DNA of 45,293 nucleotides from DAOPYE01 sp035352715 (GCA_035352715.1 DAOPYE010000011.1:1-45293), one strand, 5' to 3'. Numbered from the stretch's first letter, positions 15,055 through 23,793 are shown. Notes: generated by a model not told the origin, from the sequence alone. Numbers and translations are program-made.

Positions 15055-15693
15055 ATGACCATGCTCATCGCACTCCCCAAGGGCCGCATCGGCGAGGATC
15101 TGCTTCCCAAGCTGGAGGGAACGCCGCTGGCGCTGGACGCCAAGGCCATCAAGAGCCGCATTCTGCACATCCCCACGGCCACGCCGGATGTGGAGGCGCT
15201 CCTGCTCAAGGGCGCGGATCTGCCCCGCTATGTCTCCAGCGGCGTCGCCGCCCTGGGCGTGGTGGGATCCGACATTCTGGATGAAGCGGACACGAATCTG
15301 CTGGAACTCGCCGATCTCAAGTTCAGCGCCTGCCGCCTATCGCTGTGCGCGCCCGAAGGCGTGACGCTGGACGAGCTGCGCCGCAAGCCTCATCTGAGAC
15401 TCGCCACCAAGTTCATCCGCGGCACCAGCGCCTGGCTGGAGGCCGAGGATATGACCGCCGAGCTGGTGCCTCTGCAGAGCAGCGTGGAGCTGGCGCCCAT
15501 CCTCGGCTTGGCGGACGCCATCGTGGATCTGGTTCAGACCGGCGGTACCCTGCGCGCCCATGGCCTGCGCGAAATCGCAGTGCTGCACCACACGAGCGCC
15601 CGCCTGGTCGCGTCTCGCGGGGCGTACCTCAGCGAACCCGAGCGGGTCGTGCCCATGGCTCGCATCCTGCGCGACGCCTTGACGGAAGCCTGA
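15055..15693 (+). CDS. hisG: ATP phosphoribosyltransferase, short-form catalytic subunit
   Basis: 212-residue HisG of the short class that lacks the C-terminal ACT-like allosteric domain and depends on HisZ. It condenses ATP and PRPP, the committed step. Motifs: LIALPKGRIGEDLLPKLE, GVAALGVVGSDILDE, LRLATKFIRGTSAWLE, and the PRPP loop region IVDLVQTGGTLRAHGLREI (about 158-176). AAGGGG is six bases before the ATG. It is the last gene of the operon even though it encodes the first, regulated step. An inverted repeat 70 bases downstream closes the unit. Confidence 0.95.
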   Translation: MTMLIALPKGRIGEDLLPKLEGTPLALDAKAIKSRILHIPTATPDVEALLLKGADLPRYVSSGVAALGVVGSDILDEADTNLLELADLKFSACRLSLCAPEGVTLDELRRKPHLRLATKFIRGTSAWLEAEDMTAELVPLQSSVELAPILGLADAIVDLVQTGGTLRAHGLREIAVLHHTSARLVASRGAYLSEPERVVPMARILRDALTEA

Positions 15694-15756
15694 GTCCGCA
15701 AGCCCAGGAGCGATCCTGACGCTTTGTGTCTGATCGCGCACCAAGCGTGTGTGGCG

Positions 15757-15805
15757 AAAGAAAACTGCGAAGCGAGGCCGTTGGATTCTCGGCACCGCTT
15801 CGCAG
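15757..15805 (-). terminator. Shared terminator between hisG and the metallopeptidase gene
   Basis: Perfect 10-bp stem CTGCGAAGCG (15765-15774) and CGCTTCGCAG (15796-15805). On the minus strand it is followed by TTTTCTTTC, giving a good intrinsic terminator for the gene ending at 15831. On the plus strand the following bases (CTCTATTT) are a poorer T-tract, so it may also serve the his operon. Confidence 0.75.
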
Positions 15806-15830
15806 CTCTATTTATCGCTTTGCCGTTGGA

Positions 15831-18632
15831 CTATTCCCCTGCATCCGAGGATGAGGTTCTAGACAGGGTGTGTCGAACGGTGTTCAAGCCATCCGAAAAG
15901 TGTAAGACGAACTGGCCGTCGGAGGGCAACTCGGCGATGGGCAGGTCCGCGCTTCCGCCTTCCAGATTCAAGGCCAAGGTCGTTCTCTGAACGCCTTCGT
16001 GGATGACCGTCAGATAGGGGTGGGTGGCTGCGTTCCAGCGAAGATGCAGGATGCCATCCGCTTCGGTCATGGTCGCGGCGTTGGAGGCGCTCTCCCGCAC
16101 GAGCGCTTGGGCACTCGCGGTCCGCGTCTGGGTGGCTTGGCGACGCAGCAGGGCCTTTCCGGCGGAACGGATCTCGAGGTTCTTCCACTCGCCGACGGGG
16201 ATGGTGAAGCTGAAGTGCCGGTAGTTGGGCAGATCCGGGAGGGTGGTCCCGCCGAAGGTAACCTGCTGTGTGCCGGTATCCGATGTCAGGGCCAGTTCAA
16301 GCATGCCCGGTTCTGCTGGGACGGCTTTGCATGTCGTTTGGATGAGGGGCGACAGGTGGATCTGCCCATCCGGCCCCTGCCAGCCGCTCACCAGCACCTG
16401 CTCGCTTTCCGGCAGGGCCTGATCCACGGTGATCTGATCAGCCAACGGGATGGGGCTTCCGCCCAGCACCTGCATATCCGCAAAATTCATGGCTGCAAGG
16501 TAGTTCCAGTCGGAGATCCAGGTCGCCTTGGTTCCGTAGCCCATGATGTCGTCATGCGTTCGGGGGTCATACGTTTTGCCCGACGTTGGGTCATAACCCC
16601 AGCATCCTGTGCTGGCGCCCTGGTAGGGGTAATTGAGCTGGGAACTGTCGGCTCCCCCGACGGGCGAATGCTGAAGACCGAATCCATGACCCAGTTCGTG
16701 GGCCATGCACCAGATGGCTTCGGTGGCGCTACCGAAGGTGCTCTTCGCGCATTCCGCGTCGATGCCGATACCGGCACCGATGCCCGTCCAATGGAGGCCC
16801 ACCGTCGACTTCCCTGTATATCCGCTGGGAAGGCCAAGGTTGAACATGCCGAAATAGCTATCGGAGCTCCCATCGATGATCCGCAGCGACGTGATCTCGC
16901 TGAGCAGTTGACTCCACCCATCGCCACTGTGATCCGTGGTGGCGTTGTCGGTAGGCGTGGGAATCACGGTGGAGGTGGTGTACGGGGCGCGATGGGTGAT
17001 GTTGACCGCGCGAAGGGGCCACACAGCGAGAAGCAGCGCCTGAGTGTCGCTGTCGGCGGGAAGCAGCGGCTGTTTGGAGTTGTGGACGATGGGGACCAGC
17101 TTCAATGGGAAAGCGTAGGCCGTGCTTTGGACATTGGGTGTCAATGTCTTCAATGTGACGCCGCCGGACTGAAGCACGACCGTCATGCCGGAGAAGACAT
17201 TGGCACTCGGCAGGGTGGCCGTATAGGTGGTGGCCAGATAGCCTTCGGAGGTCTCTGTGGGGGTGCTGGTGAGGGCGGGTGGGGTCAAGGGGAGGGTGGC
17301 AACAGTGGCGTTGCCGTTCTTCACAACGGCTGTGATGACAGGCAGGGATGCGCCCGGGCGATCGGCGAGCACATGCAGGCGCAGCAGCGCGGGCTTGCCG
17401 GGGACCAACTTCAGGGTGGAGCCCAGGACTGTCTGTCCCCATTCCACCCGCTCGATCCAGGTGGCGGCATTGGCGCTGGAAGACGTCACGGTCACGGGGA
17501 TGGTCACATCGCTGGACTCACCCTGGCCACCCACGCGTGTGGCGCGCAGGGTGATGTTGTAGGTTCCGGGAGCGACTGTCGGGGCGCTGATGGTGATGGG
17601 AACCGTGGCTTCGGCCGTAGGGCTGGGATCGCCCAGCACGACGCTGAGGCCCGATGGGACTGAGATTGCGCTCAGGTCGGTGGAACCGATGTAGGTCGGA
17701 TCCGTTCCACCGTTGTCCACAAAGAAGGTGTCGTTGTGTCCGAGCGCCAGGGGGAAGGTGATGGTTTGCCCCTGCGCCACTGTGGGTCCCGTGGGCGATT
17801 CGATCCAGAAGGCCGCCGCGCTAGCCACCAGGGTGACCGGGAGATAACGGGCTTGGCTGCCGTACATGCCCTTGATGCGGAACCCATACGTGCCTGGGGT
17901 GATGCTCGAACTTGCGGTGAACGTGACGGTGGGCGATAGGTCGTTCAAAGAGATGGACAACGCCGAGAACTGAACCGAGATGCCGTTGGGCAGGCCTTCC
18001 GTGCTGAGGGATACGGGTGAAGACGGAAGGGAACCGATGCTGACATAGGCTGCAAGGTTGCGCGTGATGCTGCTCCCTGGGTGCAGTGTGAAGGCCGTCG
18101 TTCCATCGAGGTGGCCGTTGTTGACAAGCGCCAACGCGTAATTGCCTGTCGGATTCGTGATCTTCAGGCTGAGTGTGCCCGTTTTTGTGTTGCCACCCGA
18201 AACCGCCTTGAACGTGATGGGGTAGGTTCCGGTGTTGGGTACGACCTGAGTCTTGAACGTCGCGTCCGAGGGATCGGGATAGCCTGCCTGGACGGTGAGC
18301 TCTGCAGAGTCACCTGTGGTGGACGTGACATTGAAATTGGCCTTCACGCCCAATGGCAGGGTTCCGATCGAAAGCGTGATGGCGTCCATGAAGCCGGCCC
18401 TGCGGTTCAGGGGGATCGTGATCGTCCCGGCGCTGGTGTCCGAGGTGCTTGCTTTGGCCGATAGCGTCAGGGAGAAAGACCCAAGACTGAAATCGGGCGT
18501 AGGAGTTGAAGGCGGCGCTCCGCTTCCCGAGGATCCACCTCCCCCGCAATTCACGAGCAGGGTGATCCCCAGCACCATCCCGAGAACGGGAAGGAACGCC
18601 AGGAGGCGTGAAGATCGGAAGCGGCGCGGCAT
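15831..18632 (-). CDS. Lipoprotein with metzincin-type zinc peptidase domain
   Basis: 933-residue exported protein. Residues 1-29 form a signal peptide ending LLVNC followed by GGGGSSGSG, a lipobox-like site with an unusual Asn at -1. Residues 40-385 are threonine/serine-rich beta repeats of immunoglobulin-like character, with recurring PGTY turns (TPGTYGFRIKG, APGTYNITLRA). The catalytic region holds AHELGHGFGLQH, which is HExxHxxGxxH (His645, Glu646, His649, His655), and a later DIMGYG whose Met697 is the expected Met-turn. Together these define a metzincin, similar in layout to M66-like peptidases. The C-terminus has further beta-rich sequence. It is probably anchored in the outer membrane or exposed; the substrate is unknown. 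It follows fau by 28 bases on the same strand. Confidence 0.8.
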   Translation of the reverse strand: MPRRFRSSRLLAFLPVLGMVLGITLLVNCGGGGSSGSGAPPSTPTPDFSLGSFSLTLSAKASTSDTSAGTITIPLNRRAGFMDAITLSIGTLPLGVKANFNVTSTTGDSAELTVQAGYPDPSDATFKTQVVPNTGTYPITFKAVSGGNTKTGTLSLKITNPTGNYALALVNNGHLDGTTAFTLHPGSSITRNLAAYVSIGSLPSSPVSLSTEGLPNGISVQFSALSISLNDLSPTVTFTASSSITPGTYGFRIKGMYGSQARYLPVTLVASAAAFWIESPTGPTVAQGQTITFPLALGHNDTFFVDNGGTDPTYIGSTDLSAISVPSGLSVVLGDPSPTAEATVPITISAPTVAPGTYNITLRATRVGGQGESSDVTIPVTVTSSSANAATWIERVEWGQTVLGSTLKLVPGKPALLRLHVLADRPGASLPVITAVVKNGNATVATLPLTPPALTSTPTETSEGYLATTYTATLPSANVFSGMTVVLQSGGVTLKTLTPNVQSTAYAFPLKLVPIVHNSKQPLLPADSDTQALLLAVWPLRAVNITHRAPYTTSTVIPTPTDNATTDHSGDGWSQLLSEITSLRIIDGSSDSYFGMFNLGLPSGYTGKSTVGLHWTGIGAGIGIDAECAKSTFGSATEAIWCMAHELGHGFGLQHSPVGGADSSQLNYPYQGASTGCWGYDPTSGKTYDPRTHDDIMGYGTKATWISDWNYLAAMNFADMQVLGGSPIPLADQITVDQALPESEQVLVSGWQGPDGQIHLSPLIQTTCKAVPAEPGMLELALTSDTGTQQVTFGGTTLPDLPNYRHFSFTIPVGEWKNLEIRSAGKALLRRQATQTRTASAQALVRESASNAATMTEADGILHLRWNAATHPYLTVIHEGVQRTTLALNLEGGSADLPIAELPSDGQFVLHFSDGLNTVRHTLSRTSSSDAGE

Positions 18633-18660
18633 GGCTTCTCCAGAGGCGGAAAGGATGGGA

Positions 18661-19236
18661 TCAGGTTAAGCGTTCGCCGGGGTCTGTGGCAAAGCGGTGA
18701 AGGCCGGATTCCGTGAAAAGGCCCTGGACTGGAAGATCCTGCGGATCGGTCGGAAGGTGGGGGAAGCGCTGACACTCAAAAGCTGCGCCCATGGCGAGGG
18801 TTTCAGGCGGCAGGAGGTCCAGCAGGGCGTCGTAGAATCCCTTGCCGTATCCCAGGCGGTAGCCCTGCGCGTCGAAGACGAGTCCCGGCACGATCAGCAG
18901 TTGCACGGGGGGCAGCGTGTGATGGGCGAGGGTAGGTTCCATCAAGCCGAACAGGCCGTGCTCCAGGGGGTCGGAACCCCACAGCAGGCGCGGCGGGGAT
19001 GTCGATGAGATCCGCGGGAAGAAGAAGGTCCAGTGGGGATGGGCCTCGAACAGGAAGCGCAGATCCAGTTCCGATCCGTAGGGCCAGAAAGCGCCGATGC
19101 GGCGGATGCGACGGCTCACGCAAAAGGCAGCGATGTGTGCGCAGATCGCCCGCGATCGCACGCTGTGCGTATCCGTCGGCAGCGCGTCGCGCAGGGCGCG
19201 GAAGCGGCCGCGCAGTTCGGCCTTGGTTGGCGTCAT
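18661..19236 (-). CDS. 5-formyltetrahydrofolate cyclo-ligase
   Basis: 191-residue enzyme that converts 5-formyltetrahydrofolate to 5,10-methenyltetrahydrofolate with ATP. The family signature is clear: LLIVPGLVFDAQGYRLGYGKGFYDALL at about 113-139, with the glycine-rich phosphate loop GYGKGFYD. Earlier segments FWPYGSELDLRFLF and FFFPRI are also typical. Its ATG overlaps the stop of mqnE by four bases (ATGA), so it is translated from the same message. The folate link to futalosine synthesis is not obvious; the pairing may simply be operon packing. The start is well fixed by the overlap. Confidence 0.92.
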   Translation of the reverse strand: MTPTKAELRGRFRALRDALPTDTHSVRSRAICAHIAAFCVSRRIRRIGAFWPYGSELDLRFLFEAHPHWTFFFPRISSTSPPRLLWGSDPLEHGLFGLMEPTLAHHTLPPVQLLIVPGLVFDAQGYRLGYGKGFYDALLDLLPPETLAMGAAFECQRFPHLPTDPQDLPVQGLFTESGLHRFATDPGERLT

Positions 19237-20518
19237 GGCGTCTCGGTTCCAAAGGTGTTGTAGAGATTGTCGCGTTCGATGGCTTCGAAGCCCGCCGCGT
19301 GGATGAGGCGCTCCAGGTGCGCCTTGCTCAGGGCCTGCGGCGTTTGGGCGCCTGCCTGATGGGCGACTTCCTCCTCGATGATCGTGCCGTCCAGATCATT
19401 GGCGCCGTAGTTGAGCCCGATCTGGGCCAGCCCTTCCGTGATCATCACCCAATAGGCCTTGATGTGCGGGATGTTGTCCAGCAGCAGGCGCGCCACGGCG
19501 ATCTCCCGCAGATCCTGGCAGCCCGTGGTCCCGTGGATCTCGTAGGTCCTGCTCAGTTCGTTGTCCTCCACCTGGTAGGCCAGGGGGATGTAAGCCAGGA
19601 AGCCCTGCGTGCGGTCTTGGAGTTCGCGCAGCTTCAACAGGTGGTCCACGCGGTGGCGGGGCTGCTCGATGTGGCCGTAGAGCATGGTCGCGTTGGTGGG
19701 GATCCCCTTGCGGTGGCAGCACTCCGCCACCCGCAGCCAGGTGCTGGCGTCCTTCTTGCCGATGCAGATCTTTTCGCGGATCTCGGGATCGAAGATCTCC
19801 GCTCCTCCCCCGGGGCAGCTCTCCAGTCCCGCAGCGATGCAACGATCGAGAAACTCCTCCACGGAGATCCGGGAGGTCCGTGCGTAGAAGTCGATCTCCA
19901 CCATCGTGAAGACCTTCAGGTGAATGCACGGAAAGCGGGCCTTGATGGCGCGGAACAGGTCCTCGAAATAGTCGATCTTCAGCTTGGGATGGTGTCCGGC
20001 CACCATGTGCAGCTCGCGAACCTTGGCGTTCTCAGGCTTCTCCAGTTCGCGGAGTACGTCCTCCACCGTCAGCACGTAGGCCTTGGGATCCTCGGGGCGC
20101 GCCTGGAACGCGCAGAACTGGCAATGTGTGCAGCAGATGTTGGTGTAGGACAGGCGGCGGCTCTGCACGTAGTAGGTCTTCAGCCCGTGCTTNNNNNNNN
20201 NNNNNNNNNNNNNNNNNNNNNNNNNNNNNNNNNNNNNNNNNNNNNNNNNNNNNNNNNNNNNNNNNNNNNNNNNNNNNNNNNNNNNNNNNNNNTGTTGGTG
20301 TAGGACAGGCGGCGGCTCTGCACGTAGTAGGTCTTCAGCCCGTGCTTTGCCAGGCGGACATGGTGGGCCATGGCGCCCACGCCCGTCAGATCCGGGCTTT
20401 CGTAAAGTGTCAGTCCATCCTCGAACGAAAGGCGTTCTCCGCGCAGCACCTTGTCGGCGATCGGCAGCAGCCGTTCGTCGCGGATGTAGGCGGGCAGGGG
20501 AAGGGACAATCCGGGCAT
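19233..20518 (-). CDS. mqnE: Aminodeoxyfutalosine synthase MqnE (interrupted by an artificial gap)
   Basis: Radical SAM enzyme of the futalosine pathway to menaquinone: it joins the carboxyvinyl benzoate product of MqnA to SAM to give aminodeoxyfutalosine. As given, the gene is split by 100 N. The 55 bases before and after the gap are identical; removing the N run and one copy leaves exactly 1131 bases, one open frame of 376 residues. In the merged protein the cluster motif is NICCTHCQFCAF, with Cys77, Cys81 and Cys84 in CxxxCxxC spacing. MVAGHHPKLKIDYFEDL, SCPGGGAEIFDPEIRE and ATMLYGHIEQPRHRVDHL follow as expected. MqnE is favoured over MqnC by these segments and length. GGAGG lies four bases before the ATG and can be masked by a hairpin. 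It overlaps fau downstream by four bases. Confidence 0.9.
20138..20347. repeat. 55-base duplication flanking a 100-N scaffold gap (assembly artefact)
   Basis: Bases 20138-20192 and 20293-20347 are identical over all 55 positions, and the N run 20193-20292 lies exactly between them. Both copies begin TGTTGGTGTAGGACAGG and end AGCCCGTGCTT. This is the pattern left when two de Bruijn-graph contigs overlapping by one k-mer are scaffolded with a fixed spacer. Biologically there is probably one copy and no gap. Confidence 0.93.
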
Positions 20519-20522
20519 CAGG

Positions 20523-20546
20523 CCTCCGAGTCCAGTCTATCGGAGG
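20523..20546 (-). promoter_or_regulatory. Hairpin able to mask the mqnE Shine-Dalgarno site
   Basis: On the minus-strand message, CCUCCGA (20546-20540) is followed by a ten-base loop and UCGGAGG (20529-20523), a perfect 7-bp stem. The right arm contains the GGAGG ribosome binding site of mqnE, four bases before its AUG. It lies in the 43-base spacer after the permease stop codon. Formation would reduce mqnE initiation unless ribosomes finishing the permease open it. Confidence 0.45.
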
Positions 20547-20561
20547 AGGTCGGGGCCGACC

Positions 20562-21692
20562 TTACTGGGCGGTCTTTTGGAACCTCAGGGTGGCCAGCAT
20601 GATCATGACGGCGCCCAGCGCGGCGAGCGCCGCCATCTGGGGCCACAGCACGGCGAAACCGACACCTTTCAGGAAAACGCCCCGGATGATGACCAGGAAG
20701 TAGCGCAGGGGGTTCAAGAGCGTGATCCAGCGGATGACGGTGGGCATGTTGGCGATGGGGTAGATGAAGCCTGAAAGCAGGATCGCGGGCATGGCGAAGA
20801 AGAAGGCCGTCATCATGGCCTGCTGCTGGGTTCGGCTCACCGTCGAGATGAAAAGCCCCACGCCCAGGGTGCTGAGCAGGTAGAGGGCCGTGGCAAAGAG
20901 CAGCGTCAGCGGATTGCCGATGAAGGGGATCTTGAACCAGAACACGGCCACCAGGCTCACCAGCACCACGTCCGCAAAGCCGATGAGCGCGAAGGGAATC
21001 GTCTTGCCCAGGATGAACTCCGCGCGTCCCATGGGCGTCACCATGATCTGCTCCATGGTCCCGATCTCCTGTTCGCGCACGATCGCCATGCTGGACAGAA
21101 TGATGGAGATGAGCATCACCAGCTGCGCGATGACGCCGGGCAGGAAGAACCAGCGGCTCTCCAGGTTGGGGTTGAACCAGGCGCGCGAAACGGTGGATAC
21201 GGGTTCCGAGTCCACATGCAGGCCGGAACTCCGCTCGATGCGCCGCACCATGGTCTGCTGGTTGAATCTCGCTGCGATGGCCGAGGCGTAGGAGATCACG
21301 ATGCCCGCGGTGTTTGAATCCGAGCCGTCCAGAATGAGTTGGACATTGGCTGTCCTGCCGCCATCCAGATCGCCGGAGAAGCCGTGGTTGAAACGGAACA
21401 GCGCCTTGACCTCGCCCAGGTCGATGACGCGCCGGGCCTCGTCTTCCGTGGCAGGGTGGCTGATGATGTTGAAGCATCCGCTGCCCTGGAACTTCGCCAC
21501 CAGATCCCGGCTCGCGGGGGTGTTGTCCTGATCGAAAACGGCGGCGGGGATATGGCGGACATCCGTGTTGACGGCGTATCCGAAGATCACCATCTGCAGG
21601 ATGGGGATGACGAGGATCACCGCGCGCATCCTGGGGTCGCGCAGCACCTGGATGACTTCCTTGATCAGCATGGGCTTCAGACGTTCAAGCAT
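20562..21692 (-). CDS. ABC-2 type permease (YbhR/YbhS-like), second of pair
   Basis: 376-residue inner-membrane permease of the ABC-2 family. It has one N-terminal transmembrane segment (residues 25-43, VILVIPILQMVIFGYAV), a large periplasmic domain (about 44-175), then five C-terminal membrane segments. The last part includes the family motifs REQEIGTMEQIMVTPMGRAEFILGK and ANMPTVIRWITLLNPLRYFL. It starts two bases after the stop of the first permease, with GGAG upstream. With its partner permease it should form the channel driven by the two ATPases upstream in the operon. Substrate is unknown; the related E. coli YbhFSR exports drugs or cations. A much longer upstream open frame is out of frame with the other permease and is not real. 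Confidence 0.88.
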   Translation of the reverse strand: MLERLKPMLIKEVIQVLRDPRMRAVILVIPILQMVIFGYAVNTDVRHIPAAVFDQDNTPASRDLVAKFQGSGCFNIISHPATEDEARRVIDLGEVKALFRFNHGFSGDLDGGRTANVQLILDGSDSNTAGIVISYASAIAARFNQQTMVRRIERSSGLHVDSEPVSTVSRAWFNPNLESRWFFLPGVIAQLVMLISIILSSMAIVREQEIGTMEQIMVTPMGRAEFILGKTIPFALIGFADVVLVSLVAVFWFKIPFIGNPLTLLFATALYLLSTLGVGLFISTVSRTQQQAMMTAFFFAMPAILLSGFIYPIANMPTVIRWITLLNPLRYFLVIIRGVFLKGVGFAVLWPQMAALAALGAVMIMLATLRFQKTAQ

Positions 21693-21694
21693 GA

Positions 21695-22828
21695 TCACTC
21701 CAGACGCTTTCGAAACGTGGCGATGGCCAGGCCCAGGGTCGCCACCGAGAACAACACCAGCGACAGGCATTCCGGCCATAGCGCCGCAAGTCCGGTGCCC
21801 TTGAGGTAGAGCCCGCGCAGAATGGCGATGTAGTAGCGGGCGGGCACCAGATAGGTGAAGACCTGCAGCGCTCTTGGCATGTTCCCGATATCGAACATGA
21901 AGCCGGAGAGCAGGAAGGCGGGCAGGAACGTGATGGTGAAGGCCATCTGGCTGGCCAACAACTGGCGCTTGGCCAGGGTGCTGATGAGGATGCCCAGCGC
22001 CAGCGCGCCCACCAGGTAGACGAGCGAAACCGCCGTCAGCAGCCACAGGCTGCCTCGCAAGGGCACATCAAACAGGTATCGACCCGCGAGCACGGAGAGC
22101 ACCAGATCCGTCACGCCCAGGGCGAAATAGGGCGCCAGCTTCCCGAGGATCAGCTCCGGCCCGCGGACCGGCGTAGAGATGAGCTGCTCCATGGTGCCGA
22201 CTTCCCATTCCCGGGCCACCGTCAGGGAGGTCAGCACCGCCGAGATCAGCATGACGATGACGGCGATGAGGCCTGGAACGATGAAGATCCGCGATTCCAT
22301 GTCCGTGTTGAACCAGGCCCGCGCACGGAGATCCAGCGCGGCCTTGGGCGTCTGCCCGGACATGCGCCTGGATTTCTCTACCAGCCGCTCCTGTGAATAG
22401 CTGCGGACGATGGCTTCCGCGTAGCCCATGGCCAGGGTGGCGGTGTTCGCGTCGCTGCCGTCGGCGAGCACCTGCACGGCGGTGGCTCGGTCCGATGCGA
22501 CCCTTCGTCCGAAATCGTTCGGGATCACCAATCCCATCATCGCGTCACCGCGATCCATGGCTTCGTCGATCTGGTCCCCGCGATCCACATGGCCGCGCAA
22601 CTGGAAATAGCGCGATCCCTCAAAGCGGCCGATTAGGTCGCGGCTTTCGGCCGTTTGGCTCTGGTCCCAGACCAGCAGTGGCACGCGATCCACGTCCAGC
22701 GTCAGGGCGTAGCCGAACAGCAGGAGCAGGACCAGGGGCAGGGCTAGGCTGACGCCCAGCGCCCTGGGATCGCGCAGGACATGGATGAATTCCTTCCGGG
22801 CGATGGCCTTGAGTCGTTGGACATTCAT
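21695..22828 (-). CDS. ABC-2 type permease (YbhR/YbhS-like), first of pair
   Basis: 377-residue paralogue of the next gene with the same layout: N-terminal membrane segment (LGVSLALPLVLLLLFGYAL), a periplasmic domain with DGSDANTATLAMGYAEAIV, then five membrane segments with REWEVGTMEQLISTPVRGPELILGK and GNMPRALQVFTYLVPARYYI. Conservation between the two copies is clear around DGSD and GTMEQ. Its start overlaps the upstream ATPase stop by four bases. The pair presumably forms a heterodimer, as YbhS and YbhR do in E. coli. Confidence 0.88.
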   Translation of the reverse strand: MNVQRLKAIARKEFIHVLRDPRALGVSLALPLVLLLLFGYALTLDVDRVPLLVWDQSQTAESRDLIGRFEGSRYFQLRGHVDRGDQIDEAMDRGDAMMGLVIPNDFGRRVASDRATAVQVLADGSDANTATLAMGYAEAIVRSYSQERLVEKSRRMSGQTPKAALDLRARAWFNTDMESRIFIVPGLIAVIVMLISAVLTSLTVAREWEVGTMEQLISTPVRGPELILGKLAPYFALGVTDLVLSVLAGRYLFDVPLRGSLWLLTAVSLVYLVGALALGILISTLAKRQLLASQMAFTITFLPAFLLSGFMFDIGNMPRALQVFTYLVPARYYIAILRGLYLKGTGLAALWPECLSLVLFSVATLGLAIATFRKRLE

Positions 22829-23793
22829 TGTCTGAACTCCCGCTGGGAACCGTCCTCGCGGTCCCTGGCTTCGATCAACGAGACAAAGACATCCTCCAGC
22901 GAAGGCGTGATCCGTTCGATCGTTCCGAGCGTGAATCCAGCCTCGCGAAGCCTGGGACCCACTTGGGCTGCGAGTGCGTCCGTGCTTTCCGTCATGACGT
23001 GGATCTCGCGTCCGAAGAGGGCGGCGTCGCGAACGCCATCCAGGGTGGAAAGCAACGCCATGGCCTCCTGCGGCTTGTCGCAGGCGACGCGCAGTACCTG
23101 ATCGGCCATCGCGTGTTCCTTCAGCTCGCGCGTGGTGCCCATGGCGATGCGTTCGCCCCGGTAGATGAGGGCCAGGCGATCGCAGTATTCGGCCTCTTCC
23201 ATGTAGTGGGTCGTGACGAACACCGTGACGCCCTGATGGGCCATGGCGTGAATCAGTTCCCAGAAATTGCGGCGGCTGGACGGGTCCACGCCCGAGGTTG
23301 GCTCGTCCAGGAACAGCACGCGCGGTTCATGCAGCATCGCGCAGCCCAGGGAGAGCCGCTGCTTCCAGCCGCCCGGCAGCTGCCCGGTCAGCATCCTTCG
23401 CTGATCGCCCAGCTCGGCCATTTCCAGCACCCAGGCCTTGCGGGCTGCGCGCTTCTCGCGTGCGATCCGGTAGATGCCGCTGAAGAAGTCGATGTTCTCC
23501 TCGACGGTCAGATCCTCGTAGAGCGAGAACCGCTGGCTCATGTAGCCGATGGTCTGCTTGATCTGTTCGCGCTGGGTCCGGATATCCCAACCGGCGACGG
23601 TGCCGGTTCCGCCGGAGGGTTCCAGCAGGCCGCACAGCATGCGAATGGTGGTGGACTTCCCGGCCCCGTTGGGTCCCAGGAATCCAAAGATCTCGCCTTC
23701 GAACACGTCCAGGCTGACGCGGTTCACGGCCGTGAAGTCGCCGAAACGGCGCTCGAGGTCGCGCAGGGAAACCACGAGAGGACGTTCGCTCAT
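22825..23793 (-). CDS. ABC transporter ATP-binding protein (YbhF C-half-like)
   Basis: 322-residue nucleotide-binding protein. Walker A is GPNGAGKSTT (about 40-49), the Q-loop region is IGYMSQRFSLYEDLTVEEN, the signature is the variant LPGGWKQRLSLG in place of LSGGxKQ, Walker B is RVLFLDEPTSGVDP, and the H-loop is TTHYMEEAE. The C-terminal 90 residues are the extension seen in this export subfamily, with TPSLEDVFVSLIE. It overlaps the preceding ATPase by four bases. In E. coli the corresponding two ATPase modules are fused in one YbhF chain; here they are separate genes. It energises the export pump encoded downstream. Confidence 0.9.
   Translation of the reverse strand: MSERPLVVSLRDLERRFGDFTAVNRVSLDVFEGEIFGFLGPNGAGKSTTIRMLCGLLEPSGGTGTVAGWDIRTQREQIKQTIGYMSQRFSLYEDLTVEENIDFFSGIYRIAREKRAARKAWVLEMAELGDQRRMLTGQLPGGWKQRLSLGCAMLHEPRVLFLDEPTSGVDPSSRRNFWELIHAMAHQGVTVFVTTHYMEEAEYCDRLALIYRGERIAMGTTRELKEHAMADQVLRVACDKPQEAMALLSTLDGVRDAALFGREIHVMTESTDALAAQVGPRLREAGFTLGTIERITPSLEDVFVSLIEARDREDGSQREFRQ

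Noticed and set aside
15999..17663. Long plus-strand open frame of about 554 codons over the metzincin gene
   Set aside because: It is antisense to a protein with a signal peptide and a complete zinc motif, is rich in Gly, Arg, Gln and His, and has no recognised domain or start signal.
19233..20518. Two separate partial radical SAM genes, one on each side of the N run
   Set aside because: The identical 55-base flanks and the exact 1131-base collapsed frame show they are one mqnE.
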